The notes under the pieces are model-generated. The model was not told the DNA's origin. It made no database searches and saw only the letters and a list, made by a program, of their open reading frames with translations. A DNA stretch of 64,000 bases, taken from UBA7332 sp051648105 (GTDB taxonomy: Bacteria > Bacteroidota > Bacteroidia > Bacteroidales > UBA7332). The position numbers and the translations under genes are program-made. Positions 17,974-26,031 of the stretch are shown here, one piece after another. The number at the start of each line of letters is the position of its first letter. Positions within the stretch are counted from its first letter, which is position 1. The stretch covers positions 66,917 through 130,916 of the forward strand of contig JBOFEN010000035.1 in the NCBI GenBank assembly GCA_051648105.1. Direction: 5' to 3'.

Positions 17974-19197
17974 ATGAAACGAATCACATATCTTCTATTC
18001 TGGGTAATACTTATATTTCTATTTGCTCAGTTCTTGCCATGGCTTTATAGCTACTTTACTGTCAAACCTACCAAAACACCATACACGAGATACAGCAGTG
18101 TTGTCGAGGAGTTTGCGCAGATCATTCATGGCGAAGATGGAATAACTAGGGCTGATCGCAGAGGTAGAGTATACACCGAGGCGCAGTTTGACTCTATTCT
18201 ACCATTCTTATACCTTCGTCAGCTGGTTAGTGAAGAGAGATTTCCTGACTCAATCAAGGGTGTTCCCATAGATGCACGAAGCGCACAGAACTATAGCTTT
18301 ATGCTTAGGGTCGCTCCTCAGCACTACCTATACCAACCTATGGGGCTTTATCCTCTCTTTGAGTCAAACTCCAAGCGTGTTGATCTCAAGATGCCGAGTG
18401 ATTATTTCAGAATAAATGGAAAAGAGATTGAGTTTATTGATGTAACCACAAATAGTAAGGATTCGGAGAAAAGCACACTCTTTACTCAAGCGTTATCATC
18501 AAAAGGCTTCAAATTTCCAGCTAAGAAAGTTTGGGGAAATCCAACGCCCAAAAAGGAGTACGATGAGGGTTACTTTATAAAAGATAACTTCGGAAAGCTG
18601 TTTCAACTCAAGATGAGTGCAGGTGAACCTGTTGTTAGTTTAATAGACGCACCCGCAGAGAGTGAGATCCTCCATCTTGAGGTTATGGAGATACGAAGTA
18701 AGCTCTTTTTGGCTTTAGCGTTTGACAGTGACGGGGCGGCTTGGCTACTCAACCGATCACCACAACAGTGGATTAAATTGCCTGTTAAGCCTGTTGATCT
18801 TTCACGCGAGAGATTCATCATTATGGCGGAACCTCTGCATTGGACGATACAAGTTGGTTCAGAAAACTCAGTTGACTACTTTGCAATTGATGCTTCTAAC
18901 TATACATTGGTTGATACAATGCACATAGATATTGAGCCAAACATGCTTAAAAAAGCAGAGGATTGGTTGTTCCCATTCCAGCTTAAGCTTGTTACTCCAG
19001 CGGATAAGAGTGTGGGTTTCCGATTCTCGGACTATTCAATATTTGCACTTATCCTAAACGTACTGCTCGCTTTAGTTATATTTTTGATTGATAGGGGAGG
19101 CAGATCATTGCCGTTTGTCGCAGTAACAACACTCTGTGGGCTCTTCTCTTTCATACCATATCTACTTTATAGAAACTATTTCGCTAACCGTCAATAA
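17974..19197 (+). CDS. DUF4857 family membrane protein
   Basis: A protein of 407 residues. One N-terminal transmembrane helix (about 5-27) and two C-terminal helices (about 349-370 and 376-397) flank a large soluble segment of about 320 residues that should face the periplasm. The soluble part has a repeated beta-strand pattern without catalytic signature. I place it in DUF4857, a Bacteroidota family that accompanies this type of ABC transporter. It may act as a third membrane component, receiving cargo from or handing cargo to the ATPase/permease pair. It sits 24 bp after the permease gene and 19 bp before the OB-fold-like gene. Confidence 0.65.
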   Translation: MKRITYLLFWVILIFLFAQFLPWLYSYFTVKPTKTPYTRYSSVVEEFAQIIHGEDGITRADRRGRVYTEAQFDSILPFLYLRQLVSEERFPDSIKGVPIDARSAQNYSFMLRVAPQHYLYQPMGLYPLFESNSKRVDLKMPSDYFRINGKEIEFIDVTTNSKDSEKSTLFTQALSSKGFKFPAKKVWGNPTPKKEYDEGYFIKDNFGKLFQLKMSAGEPVVSLIDAPAESEILHLEVMEIRSKLFLALAFDSDGAAWLLNRSPQQWIKLPVKPVDLSRERFIIMAEPLHWTIQVGSENSVDYFAIDASNYTLVDTMHIDIEPNMLKKAEDWLFPFQLKLVTPADKSVGFRFSDYSIFALILNVLLALVIFLIDRGGRSLPFVAVTTLCGLFSFIPYLLYRNYFANRQ

Positions 19198-19216
19198 ACA
19201 TAAACAACAAAGAACT

Positions 19217-19795
19217 ATGAAAAAGTTATTTATCCTTTTCTCTCTACTATCGTCACTTAGTTTGAGTGCGATCACTCTATCAACTCAAGCAGATGTGCAA
19301 TCTACATCAACAGAAAGTAGTAGTAATAATTCTATCACAGTGGATCAACTGATGGAGCAGTGTGATGCGCTAGTTGGACAGAGTGTATCTCTTAAAGGCA
19401 ACTGTACTCACAGATGCAAACACGGTGGAGGCAAGATGTTTATTGCTGGAGCTAATGGTCAGATCTTACGTATTCAATCAACATCTCAAAGTGGAAGATT
19501 CCCTGTTGAGGTGGTTGGAAAAGAGGTGACTGTTCAGGGTACACTTATGGAGGAGCGTATCGACGAGGAGTATCTCGTTAAGTGGGAGAAGAGAATGGAG
19601 CAGGAGATGGCTGCTCATGGTGAGAGCGAAGGTGGCTGTTCTACTGAGAAGAAAGCTAGAAATGAGTCTACTAAGGTTCAAACACCTCAAGAGCGTATCG
19701 AATCATATAGGGCAAGAATAGCTGAAAGATTCAAGAGTGAGGGCAAGAACTACCTATCATTCTACTTCATAAAAGCTGAAAAGTATACTCTGTAA
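19217..19795 (+). CDS. exported small OB-fold-like protein with a Cys/His motif
   Basis: A protein of 192 residues counted from the ATG at 19217, which gives a proper signal peptide (MKKLFILFSLLSSLSLSA). Longer in-frame starts overlap the upstream gene and lack a signal. The core (about 42-115) has an OB-fold-like rhythm, with LVGQSVSLKGNC, MFIAGANGQILRIQ and VVGKEVTVQGTL. Its striking motif is C63-x-H65-x-C67-x-H69 (CTHRCKH), with a further C141 in GGCST. This resembles the Cys-containing turn of DUF4920-type periplasmic OB folds and could bind a metal or heme. The tail (150-192) is helical and charged. It is the last gene of the operon. Confidence 0.7.
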   Translation: MKKLFILFSLLSSLSLSAITLSTQADVQSTSTESSSNNSITVDQLMEQCDALVGQSVSLKGNCTHRCKHGGGKMFIAGANGQILRIQSTSQSGRFPVEVVGKEVTVQGTLMEERIDEEYLVKWEKRMEQEMAAHGESEGGCSTEKKARNESTKVQTPQERIESYRARIAERFKSEGKNYLSFYFIKAEKYTL

Positions 19796-19820
19796 GCGTG
19801 ACTCTTAGTGACAATTGTGC

Positions 19821-19828
19821 TATTTTTG
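19821..19828 (+). promoter_or_regulatory. -7 element (TATTTTTG) upstream of the phosphodiesterase gene
   Basis: A perfect TAnnTTTG match 27 bp before the ATG at 19856, in a 60-bp gap after the preceding operon. No good TTTG is seen upstream. Confidence 0.35.
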
Positions 19829-19855
19829 TGCTTATAATATTAAACATAGAAATAG

Positions 19856-21043
19856 ATGTTGCGTAAACTTACAACTCTCTTACTTATTCTTTCATCGTTC
19901 CACTACCTTGCTGCCCGCACGGTAGTCGTTCTTTCGATGGACGCATTCAGATGGGATTACCCACAGATGTATAATACACCAACTCTAGACTCATTGTCAA
20001 GGGTTGGTGTTTCTGCACAATTTACTCCCTGTTTCCCATCCATCACCTTCCCTAACCACTATAGTATGGCAACGGGGCTTCATCCTGACAGGCATGGATT
20101 GGTGCATAACTCATTCTATGATCGTACTCTTGGTCGTGGTTATAAGATCTCTGATCGCACAGCCGTTGAGGATCCTATATTCTATGGAGGTGAGCCTATA
20201 TGGGTAACAGCCGAGAAGCAGGGGTTACGTGCTGCGTCATACTTCTGGGTTGGCTCAGAGACTAAGATACAAGGAAGGCAACCTTCCGACTGGTACAAGT
20301 ATGATAGCAAAGTCCCATTTAGGACTAGAGCTGACTCTGTCCTTGCCTGGATGGCTCGACCTGAAGAGAGTCGCCCTAATTTAATAATGTGGTATATTCA
20401 GGAGCCTGATAATATCAGCCATGGAGATACGCCTGAAGGTCCGAGAACTCGCAGGATTGTAGAGGATTTAGATAAGCTATTGAACTACTTCTTCACACAG
20501 GCTCGCAAACTTGATATGTTTGAGGAGTGTGATTTCATTGTGTTGGCAGACCATGGTATGTCGACTTACTACCCAGATCGCTATGTCAATCTAGCTAATT
20601 ACTTACCAATAGAGAAGTTCACGCACGTAACTACAGGCCCGTTGGTTACTCTTTATCCAGATCTAGACTATGTGGATGAGGCGTATAGAATACTCAAAAC
20701 TGTTCCGAACATCTCTGTTTGGCGCAAGGGAGAGGTGCCTGCAAGGTATCATTATGGTAAGAATCCACGTGTTGGGGAGCTTGTTGTGCTAGCAAATGAG
20801 GGGACAACGGTAGACTTTCACAAAGGAGGAAATAGACCACGCGTTGGAGCTGCTCACGGATATGACAATAGTCAACCCGATATGCAAGCTATATTCTATG
20901 CTGCAGGCCCATCTTTCAAGCAAGGTGAGCGCCATCCAGCACTCTTGAATCTTAACTTATACCTTATGATATGTAAGTTGTTAGATCTAGAGCCCGCACC
21001 AAATGATGGTGATCCAAAGAGCTTCGAGCGAATGTTCAAGTGA
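19856..21043 (+). CDS. exported nucleotide pyrophosphatase/phosphodiesterase (NPP) family protein
   Basis: An alkaline-phosphatase-superfamily enzyme of 395 residues with a signal peptide (1-20). Metal ligand D29 (LSMDAFRWD) and nucleophile T64 (ITFPNHYSMATGLHP) match ecto-NPPs. Two further metal-binding signatures, VLADHGMS and AAHGYDN, are present, so the bimetallic zinc site appears complete. NPPs cleave phosphodiester or pyrophosphate bonds of nucleotides, dinucleotides or phospholipids; the substrate here is not determined. The final residues include no anchoring helix, so it is probably periplasmic. It has its own -7 element and ends in a bidirectional terminator. Confidence 0.92.
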   Translation: MLRKLTTLLLILSSFHYLAARTVVVLSMDAFRWDYPQMYNTPTLDSLSRVGVSAQFTPCFPSITFPNHYSMATGLHPDRHGLVHNSFYDRTLGRGYKISDRTAVEDPIFYGGEPIWVTAEKQGLRAASYFWVGSETKIQGRQPSDWYKYDSKVPFRTRADSVLAWMARPEESRPNLIMWYIQEPDNISHGDTPEGPRTRRIVEDLDKLLNYFFTQARKLDMFEECDFIVLADHGMSTYYPDRYVNLANYLPIEKFTHVTTGPLVTLYPDLDYVDEAYRILKTVPNISVWRKGEVPARYHYGKNPRVGELVVLANEGTTVDFHKGGNRPRVGAAHGYDNSQPDMQAIFYAAGPSFKQGERHPALLNLNLYLMICKLLDLEPAPNDGDPKSFERMFK

Positions 21044-21051
21044 TAGATAAC

Positions 21052-21093
21052 AAAAAAGCCTCTTACTTCTGAAAAGAAGTAAGAGGCTTTTTT
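21052..21093. terminator. bidirectional intrinsic terminator
   Basis: A 19-bp stem, A6 through T6 (21052-21070 with 21075-21093), has a 4-nt loop. It gives a T-run in both directions and so serves the phosphodiesterase gene (plus) and the tRNA-Phe pair (minus). Confidence 0.93.
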
Positions 21094-21096
21094 GTG

Positions 21097-21169
21097 TGGT
21101 GCCACCAGGAATCGAACCGGGGACACAAGGATTTTCAGTCCTTTGCTCTACCAACTGAGCTATGGCACC
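21097..21169 (-). tRNA. tRNA-Phe (GAA), copy 1
   Basis: A 73-nt cloverleaf with a perfect 7-bp acceptor stem (GGTGCCA/TGGCACC) and discriminator A. The anticodon loop CTGAAAA gives anticodon GAA. The T-arm stem CCCGG/CCTGG contains a C51-U63 mismatch. The CCA end is not encoded. It is the downstream member of a tandem pair. Confidence 0.96.
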
Positions 21170-21213
21170 ATCAAATAAGTGTCGTTAAATAATAAGCTTT
21201 ATGCTTAAACATG

Positions 21214-21286
21214 TGGTGCCACCAGGAATCGAACCGGGGACACAAGGATTTTCAGTCCTTTGCTCTACCAACTGAGCTATGGCACC
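21214..21286 (-). tRNA. tRNA-Phe (GAA), copy 2
   Basis: Identical over all 73 nt to the copy at 21097-21169, including the C51-U63 T-stem mismatch and a few flanking bases. The two copies are offset by 117 bp and appear to share the promoter at 21301-21331. Confidence 0.96.
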
Positions 21287-21300
21287 ATCGTTTTGCTCTA

Positions 21301-21331
21301 CAAAAGTAGTACAATTAATTGTATTTGCAAA
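21301..21331 (-). promoter_or_regulatory. promoter of the tandem tRNA-Phe genes
   Basis: On the minus strand TTTG (21328-21331), a 19-nt spacer, and TACTTTTG (21301-21308): a full match to the Bacteroidales housekeeping promoter. The start is predicted near 21294, 8 nt upstream of the mature 5' end. Confidence 0.75.
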
Positions 21332-21477
21332 CTTTGAGCACTCTATTTGATCAACAAACTTAATGCCCACTGTCTAATAAGTCTCTAATACCTAGAAGTA
21401 CAATCTTTTAGCATAGGTTATATCTTGCGAATTAAAATATATTAAAACAGATATCTTTGGGATATATGTACATAAAA

Positions 21478-21521
21478 AAGGGATAGGAGACCATTGTTGA
21501 TAACAATTTACCCTATCCCTT
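21478..21521 (-). terminator. terminator of the DUF3127 gene
   Basis: A perfect 10-bp stem (21478-21487 with 21512-21521) with a T6 run on the minus-strand side. It lies 24 bp beyond the stop at 21545. Confidence 0.75.
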
Positions 21522-21544
21522 CTATATTTTTTTGCTCTAAATAA

Positions 21545-21928
21545 TTAGAACGGTAGATCATCTTCCTGAGAAGAGAAGTCCACTGGAGGCGCTGGAGCCA
21601 CTGGTTGTGCTGTTGCACCAACATACTGTTGAGGTTGTTGTTGAGGTGCAGCATACTGCTGTGCATCTACGCTCTCAATCTTCCATCCCTTAACATCAGT
21701 ATACCAACGACCATTAAACTCGCGGCTTTCAACGTCGAAATGAACAATTACCTCATCGCCAATAGCAACTGGGTATTGGCTGATCTTATCTCCCCAAAGG
21801 TTGAAACAGATCTTTTTTGGATATTGGTCTAAGGTCTCTAGGATGTAGTCCTGCTTTCTCCACTCACCATTCTTGCCTTGTCCAGACTGAAGTGGTAGGA
21901 GGTTGATTATTCTTCCTCTGATTTCCAT
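21545..21928 (-). CDS. DUF3127 protein, ssDNA-binding (SSB)-like OB fold
   Basis: A protein of 127 residues. The N-terminal 85 residues form the DUF3127 OB-fold-like domain (motifs MEIRGRI, WRKQDYILET, PKKICFNLWGDK and FNGRWYTDVKGWKIE). A Gln/Pro-rich linker (about 90-118) follows, and the chain ends in an acidic tip, EDDLPF. The layout copies bacterial SSB (OB fold, disordered linker, DDIPF-like tip that docks repair and replication proteins). This supports a role in single-stranded nucleic acid metabolism, although the family is formally uncharacterised. A -7 element (TACCTTTG) lies at 21971-21978. Confidence 0.85.
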   Translation of the reverse strand: MEIRGRIINLLPLQSGQGKNGEWRKQDYILETLDQYPKKICFNLWGDKISQYPVAIGDEVIVHFDVESREFNGRWYTDVKGWKIESVDAQQYAAPQQQPQQYVGATAQPVAPAPPVDFSSQEDDLPF

Positions 21929-21970
21929 ATGTAATCTATATTATATAAGTTGTAAGTTATCACCTTCATA

Positions 21971-21978
21971 CAAAGGTA
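21971..21978 (-). promoter_or_regulatory. -7 element (TACCTTTG) of the DUF3127 gene
   Basis: A perfect TAnnTTTG match on the minus strand, 43 bp before the ATG at 21928 and just after the prfC stop. A convincing -33 element is not visible. Confidence 0.4.
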
Positions 21979-21993
21979 ATAGTTATTGGCGAA

Positions 21994-23574
21994 TTAAAAC
22001 TCCGAGGTGAAGTGGAACTTGATTTTCGGGAAATCTTGTTGAGCCATCATCAATACATAACCCGAATCAGCAAGGAATACATCTCTTCCCTCCTTATCTT
22101 TAGCCATATACTGGAACTTGCGGCGTTTGAAATTTTCCAATTCACCAGCATCCTCACTCTCTATCCAACAAGCTTTGTAAAGGTTGATAGGTTCCCATTT
22201 ACATTGAGCACCATACTCATTAAGTAGTCTATATTGGATAACCTCAAACTGAAGCTGACCAACAGTACCAATGATTTTACGTCCGTTGAATTGGTTTGTG
22301 AATACCTGAGCCACACCCTCGTCCATCAGCTGGTCTATACCTCTGTTCAGCTGCTTAGTCTTCATAGGATCAGCATTCTCAATATACTTGAACATCTCTG
22401 GTGAGAAACTAGGTATACCTTTGAAGTGAAGCATCTCACCGCTAGTTAGAGTGTCACCAATCTTAAAGTTCCCCGTGTCAGGAAGACCAATGATGTCCCC
22501 TGGATAAGCCTCCTCTAGGATAGACTTCTTCTGTGCCATAAAGGCTGTAGGGCTAGAGAATTTAAGTATCTTGTTGTGTCTAACGTGCTTATAACCTGCG
22601 TTGCGCTCAAATTTTCCTGAGCATATCTTTAGGAAAGCTATACAGCTACGGTGATTTGGATCCATGTTGGCATGTATCTTGAAGATGAAACCAGAGAAGG
22701 CCTCCTCTTCTGGATCAACCAAACGCTCAACCGTTTGTGTCGGTTTTGGTGTCGGTGCAATCTGACAGAAGCAGTCTAGTAGCTCTTGAACACCAAAGTT
22801 GTTCAATGCCGAACCGAAGAATACAGGTGCTAGTTTACCCTTTAGGTACTCTTCGCGGTCAAACTCAGGGTATACTCCTTCGATTAGCTCCATGTCAGTA
22901 CGAAGCTGTTCTGCGTCATCATCACCAATATGCTCCTCTAGCTCTGGGCTATTGATGTCGCTGAATGCTATCTTCTCAGTGATAGTCTGCTTGCTTGGAG
23001 TGTATAAGTCAAGCTTCTCTTCGTATATATTATATACACCCTTGAATTTTTGACCAATATTTATAGGCCAGCTCAAAGGTCTAACAGATATCTTCAACTC
23101 TTCCTCTAGCTCATCAAGAAGCTCGAAAGGGTCGCGCCCTTCGCGGTCAAGTTTGTTTACAAATACAATCACAGGAGTATTACGCATACGGCAAACCTCC
23201 ATCAGTTTGCGGGTTTGTGCCTCAACACCCTTAGCGCAGTCAACAGCAATGATAACACTATCAACAGCCGTTAGTGTGCGATATGTATCCTCTGCAAAGT
23301 CTTGGTGACCAGGCGTGTCAAGGATATTGATCTTATGCCCCTTATAGTCAAACCCCATAACTGAGGTTGCAACCGAGATACCACGTTGCTTCTCAATCTC
23401 CATCCAGTCAGAAGTTGCTGTCTTCTTTATCTTATTGGACTTTACAGCACCGGCTACGTGAATAGCTCCCCCGAAAAGGAGAAGCTTCTCTGTTAATGTT
23501 GTTTTACCCGCATCGGGGTGAGAGATAATGGCGAAGGTTCTACGCTTGAGTATCTCCTCTTGTAACTCTGTCAT
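21994..23574 (-). CDS. prfC: peptide chain release factor 3
   Basis: A translational GTPase of 526 residues that ejects RF1/RF2 from the ribosome after termination. The G1 loop is SHPDAGKTTLTEK, switch I/II include RGISVATSVMGF and DTPGHQDF, and G4 is VNKLDR. An EF-Tu-like domain II and the RF3 C-terminal domain follow, ending KFHFTSEF. The length equals that of E. coli RF3 (529). It lies 13 bp after rfbD in a minus-strand run DUF4924-rfbD-prfC. All GTPase motifs are intact. Confidence 0.97.
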   Translation of the reverse strand: MTELQEEILKRRTFAIISHPDAGKTTLTEKLLLFGGAIHVAGAVKSNKIKKTATSDWMEIEKQRGISVATSVMGFDYKGHKINILDTPGHQDFAEDTYRTLTAVDSVIIAVDCAKGVEAQTRKLMEVCRMRNTPVIVFVNKLDREGRDPFELLDELEEELKISVRPLSWPINIGQKFKGVYNIYEEKLDLYTPSKQTITEKIAFSDINSPELEEHIGDDDAEQLRTDMELIEGVYPEFDREEYLKGKLAPVFFGSALNNFGVQELLDCFCQIAPTPKPTQTVERLVDPEEEAFSGFIFKIHANMDPNHRSCIAFLKICSGKFERNAGYKHVRHNKILKFSSPTAFMAQKKSILEEAYPGDIIGLPDTGNFKIGDTLTSGEMLHFKGIPSFSPEMFKYIENADPMKTKQLNRGIDQLMDEGVAQVFTNQFNGRKIIGTVGQLQFEVIQYRLLNEYGAQCKWEPINLYKACWIESEDAGELENFKRRKFQYMAKDKEGRDVFLADSGYVLMMAQQDFPKIKFHFTSEF

Positions 23575-23587
23575 ATATTGTATGTTG

Positions 23588-24445
23588 TTATTTTAGTTTC
23601 TCTATGCAACGCCCCAAACTATCCTCCCAATGAGGTATGGTGATATTGAATTTCTCCTTTATCTTGCGTTTGTTTAGTACGCTATAGTGTGGGCGTTCAG
23701 CCCTTGTTGGGTACTCCTTCGACTCGATAGGTGAGACATTACACCCCTCGATGCCTGCTAAACGGTGAATAGCCTTAGTGAAATCATACCAGCTACAAAC
23801 GCCCTCGTTCGAGTAGTGGTATATGCCTGGGTGAAACTCACTCACAATAATTTTAATTATAGTGAGAGCCAGGTCAGCGGCATAGGTAGGAGAGCCAATT
23901 TGGTCATAGACCACGCTTAGATTCTCCCTCTCTCGTCCAAGTTTTAGCATTGTCTTGACAAAGTTTGCACCATATTGCGAGTATAACCACGATGTTCTGA
24001 TCACAATAGCCTTAGTATTGTCACTCAAAGCAGCCTGCTCACCTAGTAGTTTGGTAGTGCCATAAACAGAGTTGGGTGATACAAGATCACTCTCTAGATA
24101 TGGTCGATAGCTCTTTCCATCAAATACGTAGTCCGTAGATATATGAATAAGCTTAGCATTGAAACGGCGGCAAGCTATGGCTAAGTTATCAACAGCCGTA
24201 GCATTTATCAACAGTGCGGCCTGATGATCCTCCTCCGCAGCATCAACGGCAGTGTATGCAGCACAGTTTATCACATATTCAATCTTCTCAAGCTCGATGA
24301 ACGACTCAATTTTCTCTAGGTCGGTAATGTCAAGTTGCTGTTTGTCGGTGAAGATGAATGCGAGGTTCTCATAGTTCCCTTTTGAGATAGCCTTAAGTTC
24401 ACACCCCAACTGCCCATCAGCACCCGTCACTAAGATTCTTTTCAT
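23588..24445 (-). CDS. rfbD: dTDP-4-dehydrorhamnose reductase
   Basis: An extended short-chain dehydrogenase of 285 residues that makes dTDP-L-rhamnose, the last step of the RmlABCD pathway. The Rossmann motif GADGQLGCEL is at 8-17. The catalytic YxxxK is YGTTK, with the Thr in HISTDYVFDG. The substrate-side RTSWLYSQYG and GSPTYA motifs also match RmlD. The other rml genes are absent from the window. It is encoded 4 bp after the DUF4924 gene and 13 bp before prfC, an arrangement with no obvious functional link. Confidence 0.94.
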   Translation of the reverse strand: MKRILVTGADGQLGCELKAISKGNYENLAFIFTDKQQLDITDLEKIESFIELEKIEYVINCAAYTAVDAAEEDHQAALLINATAVDNLAIACRRFNAKLIHISTDYVFDGKSYRPYLESDLVSPNSVYGTTKLLGEQAALSDNTKAIVIRTSWLYSQYGANFVKTMLKLGRERENLSVVYDQIGSPTYAADLALTIIKIIVSEFHPGIYHYSNEGVCSWYDFTKAIHRLAGIEGCNVSPIESKEYPTRAERPHYSVLNKRKIKEKFNITIPHWEDSLGRCIEKLK

Positions 24446-24449
24446 AGCA

Positions 24450-24992
24450 TTAAAGTTCTAGCTCCTCACTCTTTTGAGCATTATATCTATCTGCTAGTAT
24501 CATCAACATATTTTGCAGAGGCTTCACCGCAGTGATAGTTGACTCGCTGATCTCTTTGCCCTGAAGCTTTAGCAGAAGTATTCCATATAGAGTATTGAAT
24601 GCAGTCTCTATCTCGCCAACCTTGTTTTCGCCCGACTTAGCCCTTAGCTCCACTATGTATGGAAGCGCTTTGTAGAAAGCCGCAGTGTAGAAGGCCTGCT
24701 TAGTTGATTTGAGTAGTTGTAAGTGGAGGTCAGTCAACTCAATGATAACATTCTTGTTTATCTGTAGATGTCCGCTCTTCTCGACTCCCTCTATTCTCAT
24801 CATCGCTATAAGATCCTCATACCAAGAGGCTATTTCGCTTTTTACCTGCTCTGGTTGGTCAAACTGAGAGACAATATTTGTTTTGATTTTATCTATATCT
24901 AGTGCATAAGCCCTGATGATATCCTCAATTTGCCACATATATAGAAGGTACTCTGCTATATTTTCTTTCTTCTTTTGGCTTGCAATGATCAT
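24450..24992 (-). CDS. DUF4924 family protein
   Basis: A soluble, mostly helical protein of 180 residues. Its start (MIIASQKKKENIAEYLLYMW then QIEDIIRAY) is the hallmark of DUF4924, a Bacteroidota family of unknown function. No signal peptide, membrane segment or catalytic motif is visible, so it is probably cytoplasmic. The gene leads the DUF4924-rfbD-prfC run, and a hairpin separates it from the gene upstream. Confidence 0.85.
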   Translation of the reverse strand: MIIASQKKKENIAEYLLYMWQIEDIIRAYALDIDKIKTNIVSQFDQPEQVKSEIASWYEDLIAMMRIEGVEKSGHLQINKNVIIELTDLHLQLLKSTKQAFYTAAFYKALPYIVELRAKSGENKVGEIETAFNTLYGILLLKLQGKEISESTITAVKPLQNMLMILADRYNAQKSEELEL

Positions 24993-25025
24993 ATCTAGTT
25001 ACCTAATTTAGTTAAACAGACAAAA

Positions 25026-25069
25026 AGCACAAAGATCTAAGTGGACTATTCCACGTTGCTCTTTGTGCT
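25026..25069 (-). terminator. terminator of the Mpl-like gene
   Basis: An outer 9-bp stem (25026-25034 with 25061-25069) encloses a 4-bp GTGG/CCAC stem (25041-25044 with 25051-25054). A T5 run follows on the minus-strand side. It separates the Mpl-like gene from the DUF4924 gene. Confidence 0.75.
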
Positions 25070-25081
25070 CTAGTTTATTAT

Positions 25082-25999
25082 TTATAGAAAGCTATATTCA
25101 GAGATAGCGGCATAAAAGTCCTTATCCTGTAGCCCTAATTGTCGGCATGCTAATCGTGCTGCGCTGAGGTTCTGAAGAAAGAACTCATCCTTGATGTTGA
25201 TGTCAAAGAGTCCGAATCTATTTTTGAGATAGATCTTACCGTCACCCTCTATGATCAAGTCACGTTGAAACGGTATGGCTGTGATATCTTCTCTTAGCTC
25301 TGTTGCTAGTTCGTCTAGCAGTGGTTCGCCTTCGTGATAGATGCATTTGCCATCTCTCTCGACTCGTTCGGTCAATATCTTAAAAGAGTTTAGAAATGAC
25401 TCCTCAGTCGGATACTCCTCACTCTCCTCCCATCTCAGTGTTGGAAGAACCACGATGTGTGGGCGATAGAAGTGGTGAAATGGTCGCTTTTCGATGTGTG
25501 AGGCCGGAAACTCATTGCTAACTAGTAGTGCAATACGTCCGTCTGTCCCCAGTTTTATGTTAGAGCTATAGCCTTTTATTGGATCAAGAGCAACATAGTC
25601 AGCTGCGATCTTGTGCTTTCCAAGAGCGTAGAGCATCATCGAGAGTATGGAGTTCTTACCTTGCGAACCACTAACGACCACCCTTACCTTATCTTTTGTC
25701 AACCAATAGATAAACTGTGGGAAGGACATTATTTGTAGTCCAAGCTCTTTGGCTTTCTGAAGCTCAACATTCTCTTCAGTTACACTCATAGTTGGTACCA
25801 CCACCTCTATGTTCTTGTCTATATGCGCCGCGTCGAAACCACTACATTCGGGTAGTAAGTTCGCCTCTTGCAGAACACTTGTAGCATGAGTAGGCAACGA
25901 GCTGTATGAAGCTGTCACATTGAAACCCATTTGAACAAGCGATACAGCCAGGTTACATACGGTTAGGTCATCAATAGAAATGATATGTATATGTCTCAT
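25082..25999 (-). CDS. shortened Mur ligase-like protein (Mpl relative)
   Basis: A protein of 305 residues. The N-terminal Rossmann-like region (1-100; MRHIHIISIDDL, VTASYSSLP, EVVVPTMSVTEENVEL) and following ATP-binding region align in pattern with Mpl/MurC-type ligases. Mpl joins UDP-MurNAc to recycled murein peptide. The P-loop is GSQGKNS with K115, where canonical enzymes have GTHGKTT. The protein ends soon after the central domain (Mpl is about 450 residues), so the C-terminal amino-acid-binding domain is missing. It ends at its own terminator and shows no frameshift. It could be a diverged paralogue with a binding or altered ligase role. It has a promoter at 26032-26063. Confidence 0.7.
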   Translation of the reverse strand: MRHIHIISIDDLTVCNLAVSLVQMGFNVTASYSSLPTHATSVLQEANLLPECSGFDAAHIDKNIEVVVPTMSVTEENVELQKAKELGLQIMSFPQFIYWLTKDKVRVVVSGSQGKNSILSMMLYALGKHKIAADYVALDPIKGYSSNIKLGTDGRIALLVSNEFPASHIEKRPFHHFYRPHIVVLPTLRWEESEEYPTEESFLNSFKILTERVERDGKCIYHEGEPLLDELATELREDITAIPFQRDLIIEGDGKIYLKNRFGLFDINIKDEFFLQNLSAARLACRQLGLQDKDFYAAISEYSFL

Positions 26000-26031
26000 A
26001 AAGAACTTAACTTCTTTGGCAAAATTTCCTA

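Noticed and set aside
21185..21370. Open frame of 61 codons on the minus strand
   Set aside because: It runs through the second tRNA-Phe gene and is an artefact of the tRNA sequence.
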